Assembly (NCBI RefSeq): GCF_900007165.1
Contig: NZ_CYGY02000059.1
Span: forward strand, 44,397-108,396
From: Paraburkholderia piptadeniae
Lineage (GTDB): Bacteria > Pseudomonadota > Gammaproteobacteria > Burkholderiales > Burkholderiaceae
Length of the DNA stretch: 64,000 bases
Reading direction: 5' to 3'
Below are positions 52,733-60,506 of this stretch, one piece after another. The notes under the pieces were generated by a model. The model was not told the origin of the DNA and did not search any database. It worked only from the letters and a program-made list of their open reading frames with translations. Position 1 is the stretch's first letter. Every line of letters begins with the position of its first letter. Both the position numbers and the translations under genes were made by a program.

Positions 52733-54373
52733 ATGGCATTACCAGCAGCCGTACCGCCAGGGGTACTTTTCGCACAACCGCTGACGCCCGTCGGCAATTC
52801 GCTTCTCTTTTCGTTTCTCGTTGCGGCCGTGCCCATCGCGGTCGCGCTCGTGATGCTCGGCGTGCTTCGGCGGCCCGCATGGCAGGCGTCGCTGGCGGGC
52901 CTGATCGCCGGTCTCGCGATTGCGACAGGCGTGTGGGGCATGCCCGTCGGCATTGCGTTCGACGCGGTCGGCGCAGGCATGGCGCTCGCGCTCGTGCCCG
53001 TGATGTGGATCGTCGTCAACGCACTGCTGCTCTACAACATCGCGGTCAAATCCGGACGCTTCGAGCAGTTCCGTCAATGGATGCTGGACCATCTGCCCGA
53101 CGACAGACGCCTCGTGCTGCTCGTCGTCGCGTTCTCGTTCGGATGTCTGCTCGAAGGCATTTCCGGTTTCGGCACGCCCGTTGCGATCACGAGCGCGCTG
53201 CTCGTCGGCCTCGGCTTTCCCGCGCTGGAGGCGCTCACTTTCACGCTGATCTTCAACACCGCGCCTGTCGCATTCGGCGCGCTCGGTGTGCCGATCACCG
53301 TGCTCGGCGCCGTGACGTCGTTGCCCGCCGCGACCCTCGGCGCGATGGTCGGCAGACAGTTGCCATTCTTCGCGCTTTTGTTGCCGTTTTACGTCGTCGG
53401 CATCTACGGCGGCTTCCGCTCGATCCGGCAATTGTGGCCGGCGCTCCTCGTGTCGGGCGGCAGCTTCGCGCTCGCGCAGTTCGTCACCTCGAATTTTCTC
53501 GGCTACCAGCTCACCGACGTGCTGTCGTCGCTCACGTCGCTGATCGTGACGATCGCCTTCCTCAAGGTCTGGCGCCCCGAGCCCGACCCGAAGTTCGCCG
53601 TCGTGCGCAGCGCCGGCATCGGGAACAACGGCGCTCGCGTCGGCTACGGCGGCTGGCTGCCGTGGATCATCGTCTCCGTGGTGGTGATTGTCTGGGTTCA
53701 TGCCGACATCGCGTCGATCGGCGATATCAAGTTGAAATGGCCGGGCTTGCACAACGCCGTCTATGTGACGCTCTACAACAAGCCCTATGCCGCCGTCTGG
53801 GACTTTCAGCCTCTCGGCACGGGCACGGCGATCCTGCTCGCAGCCGTGATCACGGCTGCGTGGACACGCACGGGCGTCGGCAGCTTCTTCGAGTGCGTGT
53901 TGAAGACGTGGCGTCAGACGCGCATTGCAATCGCGACGGTGATGATGATCGTCGGCCTCGCCTATCTGCTGAACTACTCGGGCATGAGCTACACCCTTGG
54001 CATGGGCGTCGCGTCGACGGGTGCGTTGTTCCCGCTCGTCTCGGCATCGCTCGGCTGGGTGGCCGTGTTTCTGTCGGGCAGCGACACGTCGGGTAACGCT
54101 CTGTTCGGCAACCTGCAGGTCGTGGCCGCGCGCCAGGTCGGCCTGGACCCGGTGTTGATGGCGGCGACGAACTCGTCGGGCGGCGTGATGGGCAAGATGA
54201 TCTCGCCGCAGAACATCGCAACGGGCGTCTCGACGACGGAACTGAAGGGCCAGGAAGGCGTCGTGTTTGCCCGCACGTTCTGGCATAGCGTGTTCCTGAC
54301 CCTGCTGCTCGGCCTGCTCGTGTTCCTCCAGCAACACGTGTTGAGCTGGATGATCCCGACTGTCCCGCATTGA
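52733..54373 (+). CDS. lldP: L-lactate permease (LctP family)
   Basis: The 546-aa protein has about 13 membrane helices and the family segments FSFGCLLEGISGFGTPVAIT and MMIVGLAYLLNYSGMSYTLG, then LSGSDTSGNALFGNLQVVAA and SSGGVMGKMISPQNIATGVS. LctP proteins are proton-coupled importers of L-lactate, D-lactate and glycolate. I start at the ATG 52733 behind GGAG; the longer open frame begins in Arg-rich non-homologous sequence. Control by an LldR-like repressor is suggested by two upstream operators. Confidence 0.92.
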   Translation: MALPAAVPPGVLFAQPLTPVGNSLLFSFLVAAVPIAVALVMLGVLRRPAWQASLAGLIAGLAIATGVWGMPVGIAFDAVGAGMALALVPVMWIVVNALLLYNIAVKSGRFEQFRQWMLDHLPDDRRLVLLVVAFSFGCLLEGISGFGTPVAITSALLVGLGFPALEALTFTLIFNTAPVAFGALGVPITVLGAVTSLPAATLGAMVGRQLPFFALLLPFYVVGIYGGFRSIRQLWPALLVSGGSFALAQFVTSNFLGYQLTDVLSSLTSLIVTIAFLKVWRPEPDPKFAVVRSAGIGNNGARVGYGGWLPWIIVSVVVIVWVHADIASIGDIKLKWPGLHNAVYVTLYNKPYAAVWDFQPLGTGTAILLAAVITAAWTRTGVGSFFECVLKTWRQTRIAIATVMMIVGLAYLLNYSGMSYTLGMGVASTGALFPLVSASLGWVAVFLSGSDTSGNALFGNLQVVAARQVGLDPVLMAATNSSGGVMGKMISPQNIATGVSTTELKGQEGVVFARTFWHSVFLTLLLGLLVFLQQHVLSWMIPTVPH

Positions 54374-54706
54374 CGGCCGGCACGGCATTCAATTCGGTCT
54401 GACGAACGGGGGTCGCGCCTGCCGCGGCCCTCGTTCGCATCCCTCCTGTTTCTTTCGCTGCCGGCGGCTACCGCATTTCACCCGCCGCAAGCATCGCCTC
54501 CTGCCGCGGCAAGCCGCGCGCCCGACAGCGCATCGCGATCTGATTCGCGGATAACACGCGCAATATCCCGCTTTTAAAGCCTTCAAAATCAAAAGTCCTT
54601 AAAACGCGCCAAACGTTTTCGAATTGGCCTTTGGGATTTTTACTCAATTATTTAAGAAATTTGCCGTTAGCCCGTTGTGGGAACAGCTCTTTAGCAACGG
54701 ATCGAC
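54374..54706. other. 333-bp gap, AT-rich upstream region of the GGDEF/EAL gene
   Basis: No gene is seen. The last 120 bp are markedly AT-rich for this genome (runs such as TTTTAAAG and TTATTTAAG), suitable for a promoter of the MHYT protein gene. I could not identify a defined terminator after the permease. Confidence 0.4.
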
Positions 54707-56776
54707 ATGCAGAGCACTTACAACCTGGGTCTGGTCGCCGTGTCGCTCGCTGTCGCAACGCTTGCGTCGTACACGGCGCTCGATCTCGCCGGACGCATCT
54801 CGACGATGACCCGCGCGCACCTGCGCCACCTGTGGCTCGCGGGCGGCGCGGCCGCGATGGGCACGGGCATCTGGTCGATGCACTTCATCGCGATGCTCGC
54901 GTTTTCACTGCCGATTCCACTCGGCTACGACTTCGCGATCACGGGTTATTCGCTCGGCATCGGAATCGTCGTGTCGTATTTCGCGCTTTATCAGGTGGCG
55001 CGCCCCGCGCTGTCCGTCAAACGGCTCGTGACGGGCGGCGTGCTGATGGGCTTCGGCATCGCTGGCATGCACTACACCGGCATGGCCGCGATGCAGATGC
55101 AGCCGGACATCCACTATCGCCCGTCGCTGTTCGCCGCGTCCATCGCGGTCGCGATCGTGGTTTCCATCGCGGCATTGTGGATCGCGCATACGTTGCGCGA
55201 CGCGAGCCAGCATCGCGTGCTGGCCAAGCGCATCGGCGCAGCGGGCGTCATGGGCCTCGCGATCACGGGCATGCACTACACGGGCATGGCCGCCGCCGAC
55301 TTTCTGCCCGGCTCGATCTGCGGCGCGGCGCACGGCGTCAACGCGCATTGGCTCGCGACCACGATCATGCTGTTCACGTTCGTGATTCTGATCGTCACGC
55401 TGATCCTGTCGCGCTTCGATGCGCGCACCACGTTCCTCGCCGGCTCTGTGTCTTCGCTGAACAGCCAGATCGTGCGCCTCGCCACCTATGACGCGCTCAC
55501 CGACCTGCCGAACCGCCGCACGCTCAACGAGCGCATCGAGCGCGCGATCGTCGTGTCGAAGCTCACGGGGCGCAGCTTCGCGATCCTGTTCATGGATATC
55601 GACGGCTTCAAGACGATCAACGATTCGCTCGGCCACGCGTACGGCGACGAAGTGTTGAAAGCGTTTGCGCACAACCTGCTGCAATGCGTGCGCGGCGTCG
55701 ATACCGTGTCGCGGCTCGGCGGCGACGAGTTCGTCGTGCTCGCCGAAAACCTCCACGCGCCGCAGGACGCGGCGAAGATGGCCGATGCCGTGCTCGATCG
55801 GATGCGCAAGGGCATCGACCTGGCAAACGAGACGCTGCAGATCATGCCGAGCATCGGCATTGCGCTCTATCCGCAGGATGGCGATTCCGTCGACGAGCTG
55901 TTGAAGCACGCCGACGCCGCGATGTACGAAGCGAAGCGCGGCGGGCGCAGCGCGTATCGTTTTTTCGAAGCGCACATGAACGAAGCGGCAATGCGCACGC
56001 TGAAGATTCAGAGCGCGCTGCACGACGCGCTCGACAGGGGCTATTTCTCGCTGCACTTCCAGCCGAAGTTTCGCGGCGACAGCGGCGACGTGGCAGGCGC
56101 GGAAGCGCTCATTCGCCTGAATCACCCGGAACTCGGCGCGCTCGCACCGATGGACTTCATCCCAATCGCCGAACGCTCGGGGCAGATCGTGCAGATCGGC
56201 TATTGGGTGCTGCGCGAAACGTGCCGACACATAAGCAGTTGGGAAGCGTCAGGCCTGCCGTCGACGAAGATCGCGATCAATCTGTCGCCCCGGCAGATGG
56301 CTCAGCCGGATCTCATCGAGAAGATGCTGGACATCGTGCGCAGCGAAAACATCGATTGCAGCCAGATCATGTTCGAGATCACCGAATCGGTCGCGATGCA
56401 GGACGCGGCGAGGACGACCGACATGATCCGCGAATTTCAGAACAGCGGCTTCGAAATTTCAATCGACGATTTCGGCACCGGCTATTCGAGCCTCGCCTAT
56501 TTGCAGCGCTTTCGCGTGAAGCAGTTGAAGATCGACCGCTTCTTCACGAACGGGCTCGACGCACATGGCCATGAAGGCAGCGCGATCGTGCAGGCGATCA
56601 TCGCGCTCGCGCACTCGCTGGAAATGGACGTGGTTGCGGAAGGCGTCGAAACGGCGTCGCAATTCGACAAGCTCAAGGACTTGCAATGCGACGAGATGCA
56701 GGGCTTTCTGCTCGGCAAGCCGCTCACGGCCGACGCATTCAGCGAACTGCTCCAAGACCGCATGACGGCTGCCTGA
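54707..56776 (+). CDS. MHYT-GGDEF-EAL membrane signalling protein
   Basis: The 689-aa protein has an N-terminal MHYT sensor of seven helices (three repeats: MHFIAMLAF, MHYTGMAAM, MHYTGMAAAD, about residues 1-245), proposed in the family to bind copper and sense a gas such as O2, CO or NO. A GGDEF domain follows with an intact RLGGDEFVVLAE site and an inhibitory RxxD (RGVD, five residues before). The EAL domain has an intact AGAEALIRLNHP and DDFGTGYSSLAYL. Both cyclic-di-GMP synthesis and degradation are possible. It resembles YkoW and NbdA. Confidence 0.92.
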   Translation: MQSTYNLGLVAVSLAVATLASYTALDLAGRISTMTRAHLRHLWLAGGAAAMGTGIWSMHFIAMLAFSLPIPLGYDFAITGYSLGIGIVVSYFALYQVARPALSVKRLVTGGVLMGFGIAGMHYTGMAAMQMQPDIHYRPSLFAASIAVAIVVSIAALWIAHTLRDASQHRVLAKRIGAAGVMGLAITGMHYTGMAAADFLPGSICGAAHGVNAHWLATTIMLFTFVILIVTLILSRFDARTTFLAGSVSSLNSQIVRLATYDALTDLPNRRTLNERIERAIVVSKLTGRSFAILFMDIDGFKTINDSLGHAYGDEVLKAFAHNLLQCVRGVDTVSRLGGDEFVVLAENLHAPQDAAKMADAVLDRMRKGIDLANETLQIMPSIGIALYPQDGDSVDELLKHADAAMYEAKRGGRSAYRFFEAHMNEAAMRTLKIQSALHDALDRGYFSLHFQPKFRGDSGDVAGAEALIRLNHPELGALAPMDFIPIAERSGQIVQIGYWVLRETCRHISSWEASGLPSTKIAINLSPRQMAQPDLIEKMLDIVRSENIDCSQIMFEITESVAMQDAARTTDMIREFQNSGFEISIDDFGTGYSSLAYLQRFRVKQLKIDRFFTNGLDAHGHEGSAIVQAIIALAHSLEMDVVAEGVETASQFDKLKDLQCDEMQGFLLGKPLTADAFSELLQDRMTAA

Positions 56777-56843
56777 TTCGCGCATGCGCGCGGCTTGCCG
56801 CTTTGAGCCGCGAGCGAAATGCGGCAAGCCTTTGCAGAAAATC

Positions 56844-57296
56844 TTATTGATCGGCGGCTTGCGCTTCGTGGCCCGCTTGCGGCGCAAGCGTCGTCGCATG
56901 ATCGACGTACGGGCTCGTGACGGCGGGGGTCACTTCGCGGCGAGTCAGCTTGCCGTCGACCGACGCGCCGACATCCATACGCAGTTGCTGGTAGTAGATG
57001 TTGCCCGTGATGTGCGCGTTCTCCTGCAACTCGACGAAGTGATCGGCGATCACGTCGCCCGTAATCCTGCCGTTGATGATCACGTCGTAGCCGTACACGT
57101 TGCCCGTGATCGAGCCGCGATTGCTCAGCACCAGAAGCGTCTCGCATCCCGCCTTGCCCGCGATGTTGCCTTTCACATGACCGTCCATGCGCAGGCCTTC
57201 GCTGAACTCGAGGTCGCCCGTGATATACACGTCATGCGCGATCAAAGTGGCCAGTTTGTTCTGGGTGACGCCGGGTGACTTCTTCTTGCTGAACAT
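56844..57296 (-). CDS. Bactofilin (polymer-forming cytoskeletal protein)
   Basis: A 150-aa protein with a short basic N-terminus, then a right-handed beta-helix of repeated hydrophobic residues (DVYITGDLEFSEGLRMDGHV, SNRGSITGNVYGYDVIINGR, HITGNIYYQQLRMDVGASVD), the bactofilin domain, and a polar tail. Bactofilins form filaments without nucleotides and shape the cell or locate peptidoglycan enzymes. It follows an M23 peptidase gene and a small membrane protein gene, so these probably act together at the cell envelope. Confidence 0.9.
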   Translation of the reverse strand: MFSKKKSPGVTQNKLATLIAHDVYITGDLEFSEGLRMDGHVKGNIAGKAGCETLLVLSNRGSITGNVYGYDVIINGRITGDVIADHFVELQENAHITGNIYYQQLRMDVGASVDGKLTRREVTPAVTSPYVDHATTLAPQAGHEAQAADQ

Positions 57297-57353
57297 GATC
57301 GATATCGGATTGAGGTTGAGAACGCGCCGGGCCGCGGCGCACAGCGCGCCGCA

Positions 57354-57746
57354 CTAACGGCGAGAATGACTCTGGCCTTGCAGGAAAAGCACCTGAGCCT
57401 TCAGCCGGCCGACTTCGACAGCGAGCGCGTCAGCCGACTTCTGCACCGTCGCGCGCGATGCCGCTTCCTGTTTCAGCGCAAGTTGCGCGCGCATCAGTGT
57501 GTCCTGCACGTCGTCGCGCGAGGTCGGCGTCGTCGGCGTCACGCATGACGCGTGCGTCGCCGCGATGCGCATGTCGTACCCGCGCACGGCCGCTCCGCCG
57601 GCCGCGACGCACGCGACACAAGCGGTGCAAGCAAGTGTCCACGTCGCGATGCGCGCGGCGCGCGAGCGCACGGGCCGCAGCACATACGCGCGCTGCGTGA
57701 TGCCGCGCTCGCGCGGCCGGCGCGAAGATCCAATGCGATCAGCCAT
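57354..57746 (-). CDS. Small single-pass membrane protein in the bactofilin operon
   Basis: The 130-aa protein has an Arg-rich N-terminus (about residues 1-33), one hydrophobic helix rich in Cys and Ala (about 34-52), and a coiled-coil-like C-terminal segment (residues 80-125). Its ATG overlaps the end of the M23 gene by 8 bp, and bactofilin follows after 57 bp. Positive residues inside and coiled coil outside suggest a periplasmic adaptor between the peptidase and the bactofilin. No named family; this role is inferred from position. Confidence 0.75.
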   Translation of the reverse strand: MADRIGSSRRPRERGITQRAYVLRPVRSRAARIATWTLACTACVACVAAGGAAVRGYDMRIAATHASCVTPTTPTSRDDVQDTLMRAQLALKQEAASRATVQKSADALAVEVGRLKAQVLFLQGQSHSRR

Positions 57747-58908
57747 GAGACGGCTCCATGAAAAGCGCGAGATAGTCGGCGGGATCGACGGGCGCGCCGT
57801 TGACCAGCACCTCGAAGTGCAGATGCGGTCCCGTCGAACGTCCCGTCGAGCCGATGTCGGCGATATGCTGGCGCGGCAGCACGAGATCGCCTTCCTGCAC
57901 GACGATGCGCGACGCGTGTCCGTAGCGCGTGATCAGGCCGTTGCCATGATCGATTTCGACTGCATTGCCGTAGCCGCCCTCCGGGCCCGCGTGGATCACG
58001 CGGCCGCCCGCCGCGGCGAGAATCGGCGTGCCCGCCATCGCGACGAGATCGACGCCCGGATGAAAACTGAGGTGACGCGTGAACGGATCGACGCGATTGC
58101 CGAACGGCGAGCCGAAGTGCGCGCCGTCGACGGGCAGGCGGCCCGGGAACGACTCCCAGTTCGCGACGTGCATCGTCGTTTCCTGCTCCAGCGCGGCGAG
58201 CGTCGCGACGAGACAGCCGATCTGCTGATGAATCGCGACGGCATCGCGCGCCCGTTCGGACGTCAGCTCGTCGCAGCGGCGCGGCGGCAGCGACGGACCG
58301 CCTTCGCCCGTTATCACGGCGGCGTCGCTGGCCTTGTCGTTCTGCTTTTCGCCGGGATTGTCGTCGTTGCCTTCGCCCGCTTTTGCGCGGACTTCGCTGG
58401 CGACGCCTCGGCCCCTGGCTTCGCGGCTGCTGACCGCTCCGCCCGTCTTCCCGGCGCTCTTCGTGTCCTGCGCGCGGTCCGCCTTCTTGCCGGCGCCGTC
58501 GACGATCACATCGTCGCCTGCATCGTCGCCGAGCACATCGCTTGCAGAAAGCGCCGGCGATTCGAACACGGGACGCGGCAAGGTCTTGATGGTCTTCAGC
58601 CGGGTTTCGAAATCGTGCAGCGTCGCGACCTGCGATGCGAGCCGCGTCAGACGCGGCTGCATCTGCTCGATTGCCGCATTCAGCTTGCCGAGTTCCGCGA
58701 TCGTGTAGTCGCGCCGCACGCGGCTGTCGCCGGACTGCGCGGACGCGTCGCTCTTCGGCCACACCCGGCCGATCATCACGCCCGCCGTCAGCGCCAGCGC
58801 AGAACTGCCGCACGCGACCAGCACCGCGATCGCAAACGCCGTGCGCCGCGTGACGAAACGCACCGCGCCGTTCGTCAGGTCACGCCCCGTGCCCCAGATG
58901 AACGACAT
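57739..58908 (-). CDS. M23 family membrane-anchored peptidoglycan endopeptidase
   Basis: The 389-aa protein has one N-terminal helix (about residues 22-46), a coiled-coil-like periplasmic stretch, a low-complexity linker rich in Gly, Asp and Lys (about 110-205), and a C-terminal LytM domain with zinc ligands in SFHPGVDLVAMAG (His, Asp) and PHLHFEVLVNG (His-x-His). The catalytic site is intact. It would cut peptide cross-links. I use ATG 58908, just before the anchor helix; AGGGG lies upstream. It is the first gene of the bactofilin operon, like known BacA-LmdC pairs. Confidence 0.88.
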   Translation of the reverse strand: MSFIWGTGRDLTNGAVRFVTRRTAFAIAVLVACGSSALALTAGVMIGRVWPKSDASAQSGDSRVRRDYTIAELGKLNAAIEQMQPRLTRLASQVATLHDFETRLKTIKTLPRPVFESPALSASDVLGDDAGDDVIVDGAGKKADRAQDTKSAGKTGGAVSSREARGRGVASEVRAKAGEGNDDNPGEKQNDKASDAAVITGEGGPSLPPRRCDELTSERARDAVAIHQQIGCLVATLAALEQETTMHVANWESFPGRLPVDGAHFGSPFGNRVDPFTRHLSFHPGVDLVAMAGTPILAAAGGRVIHAGPEGGYGNAVEIDHGNGLITRYGHASRIVVQEGDLVLPRQHIADIGSTGRSTGPHLHFEVLVNGAPVDPADYLALFMEPSHG

Positions 58909-59178
58909 CAGAACGCGCCCCTCGTCCGGCTCGCATCCCGACGCGGCACGCGCACGCGATGCGATGCATGAGCAGTCGGCGGACACACGATGAATTGCAC
59001 AGCGGGTGGCACGGTAAAGCGATGAATCAGCATACGCAGGATGACGAATCGATCTGAGTGTGATGAAAAGCGGGTGGCGCGAATTATCACGCCGCCCGCC
59101 AAACGCACATCTCAAATTGGACGACATCGGAATCGTCGCAGTCCGGTGCCAGGCCCGCGACTCGTGCGACGCGCAGCG

Positions 59179-60084
59179 TCAAGGCAATCGAATCGCATTC
59201 CGTCGAGCGTCACATGCCCGCCATCGGCCGATCATCTCCGTCAATCGCTCGCGCAAGGTTTCGCTCGCACGCGTCATCGGCGCGCGCAGCTCGTCTTCGA
59301 CCAGGCCCAGCGCGGCGAGCGCCGCCTTTACGGGCGCGGGATTCGGCTCGGACGTCAGCAGGCGGATCAGCGGCACGAGCGCGTGAAAGAGCGCGCGGCC
59401 TTCGTCGAGGCGCCCCGACTTCAGCGCGCGGTCGAGCGCGACGAAGCGCTCCGGCCACACATGCGCGGACGCGGCGATCGCGCCGCTGCCGCCCATGCAG
59501 AGCGTGTCGAAGATGCGGATGTCGTCGCCGGCGAGCACCTGCAGGCGGCCGTCGAGTATCAGCGTGTGCGTCGTGTCGAGCGAGCCCGCGCAATCCTTGA
59601 CCGCCCGAATGCGCGGATGTCCGGCGAGCGAAAGCAGCGTGTCCGGCTCGATGCGCACGCCGGTTCGCGCGGGAATGTCGTAAAGCGCGACGGGATGCTC
59701 GCTGGCGTCGGCGAGCACCTCGAAGTGCGCGGCGATGCCCGCTTGCGACGGCCGCACATAGTACGGCGCGGAGATCAGGAGCCCCGCGAGCGGCAGTGCG
59801 TTCAGGCGCAACACGCGCTCGCGCATGCTGCGCGCGTTGTTGCCCGACACGCCGACGATCACGGGCAATGTGCCACGCGCGGCATCGAGCGTGGCTGCGA
59901 GCACGGCTTCCTGCTCGTGCGCGTCGAGCGACGACGGCTCGCCCGTCGTGCCTAGCGCCACGATGCCGGCGACGCCCGCTTCCGCGTAAAGCTTCACGAG
60001 CCGGCGCAGCGCGTTTTCATCGACTGAGCCGTCAGCGGCAAACGGCCTGACAAGGGGAATCCAGATACCCGAAAAATTGGACAT
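59179..60084 (-). CDS. Dihydrodipicolinate synthase (DapA) family aldolase
   Basis: The 301-aa TIM-barrel class I aldolase has the pyruvate-binding ALGTTGEPSSLD, the catalytic Tyr in ALYDIPARTGVRIE, the Schiff-base Lys in IRAVKDCAGSLD, and a C-terminal SEPNPAPVKAALAALGL typical of DapA rather than NanA. If it is DapA, it condenses pyruvate and aspartate semialdehyde in lysine synthesis; related aldolases act on sugar acids. The family start at 60084 replaces a much longer open frame. A lysine-rich small ORF and switch-like hairpins lie upstream. Confidence 0.85.
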   Translation of the reverse strand: MSNFSGIWIPLVRPFAADGSVDENALRRLVKLYAEAGVAGIVALGTTGEPSSLDAHEQEAVLAATLDAARGTLPVIVGVSGNNARSMRERVLRLNALPLAGLLISAPYYVRPSQAGIAAHFEVLADASEHPVALYDIPARTGVRIEPDTLLSLAGHPRIRAVKDCAGSLDTTHTLILDGRLQVLAGDDIRIFDTLCMGGSGAIAASAHVWPERFVALDRALKSGRLDEGRALFHALVPLIRLLTSEPNPAPVKAALAALGLVEDELRAPMTRASETLRERLTEMIGRWRACDARRNAIRLP

Positions 60085-60171
60085 GACTTTTCTCGAACGC
60101 GACCGTATGGAACCGTTCAGCGGCGAGGAAGCAGTATCAGAGCGGGAGTTTGAGAACCGGGCTGGATAGGA

Positions 60172-60214
60172 CTGTTCCGTCGCACATCTGACGGAACAGC
60201 AGCTCCGGTCAGAT
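60172..60214 (-). promoter_or_regulatory. Two mutually exclusive hairpins upstream of the DapA-like gene
   Basis: On the minus strand ATCTGAC (60214-60208) can pair with GTCAGAT (60192-60186), or CTGTTCCGTC (60199-60190) can pair with GACGGAACAG (60181-60172). Both pairings use GTC at 60190-60192, so they exclude each other. The TGA of a small upstream ORF lies in the first arm. No T-run follows the second hairpin, so classical termination is not supported. Proposed as a possible attenuator; evidence is structural only. Confidence 0.3.
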
Positions 60215-60334
60215 GAGCGGCTGTTTTTTGGCTTTGGAAGCGGCGCATGCCTGTGCAGCGGCGGCGCGCGCGAACGCGGCGAGCAAAAGCGCGCTGGTTT
60301 CGAGACGATCGCGAAGCATTGAGGCCGTTTCCAT
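60209..60334 (-). CDS. Possible leader peptide, 41 codons, upstream of the DapA-like gene
   Basis: The frame METASMLRDRL to its end SKAKKQPLI has three Lys codons, all AAA, among four residues shortly before the stop, which is striking before a possible lysine-biosynthesis gene. AAA is not the favoured Lys codon in this GC-rich DNA. However, there is no ribosome site before the ATG. It may be a chance frame. Confidence 0.22.
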   Translation of the reverse strand: METASMLRDRLETSALLLAAFARAAAAQACAASKAKKQPLI

Positions 60335-60430
60335 GGACGGCAGTGTAACCGCAAAGCGGCACGGTCTGCTGCCGGCGCTGCATCAGGCATGCCTGCGCGG
60401 CACGCGCGGCGAATCGATACACGAATTTGC

Positions 60431-60458
60431 TTGACTTCCTCGCGCAGCGAATTAATAT
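60431..60458 (+). promoter_or_regulatory. Predicted pyrB promoter
   Basis: TTGACT (60431-60436) and TAATAT (60453-60458) are 16 bases apart. Transcription would begin near 60466, inside the palindromic operator and 41 bases before the ATG. Confidence 0.65.
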
Positions 60459-60473
60459 ACGCACCGCGTATAT
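60455..60473 (+). promoter_or_regulatory. Palindromic operator over the pyrB promoter
   Basis: ATATACGC-ACC-GCGTATAT is a perfect 8-bp inverted repeat. It overlaps the -10 box and the predicted start site, the classical place for a repressor. A nearly identical site lies inside the gene at 60713. The HTH domain of PyrB itself is the proposed binding protein. Confidence 0.6.
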
Positions 60474-60506
60474 CGACTAATCTCCTGACCAAAAAAGAGG
60501 CAGCCC

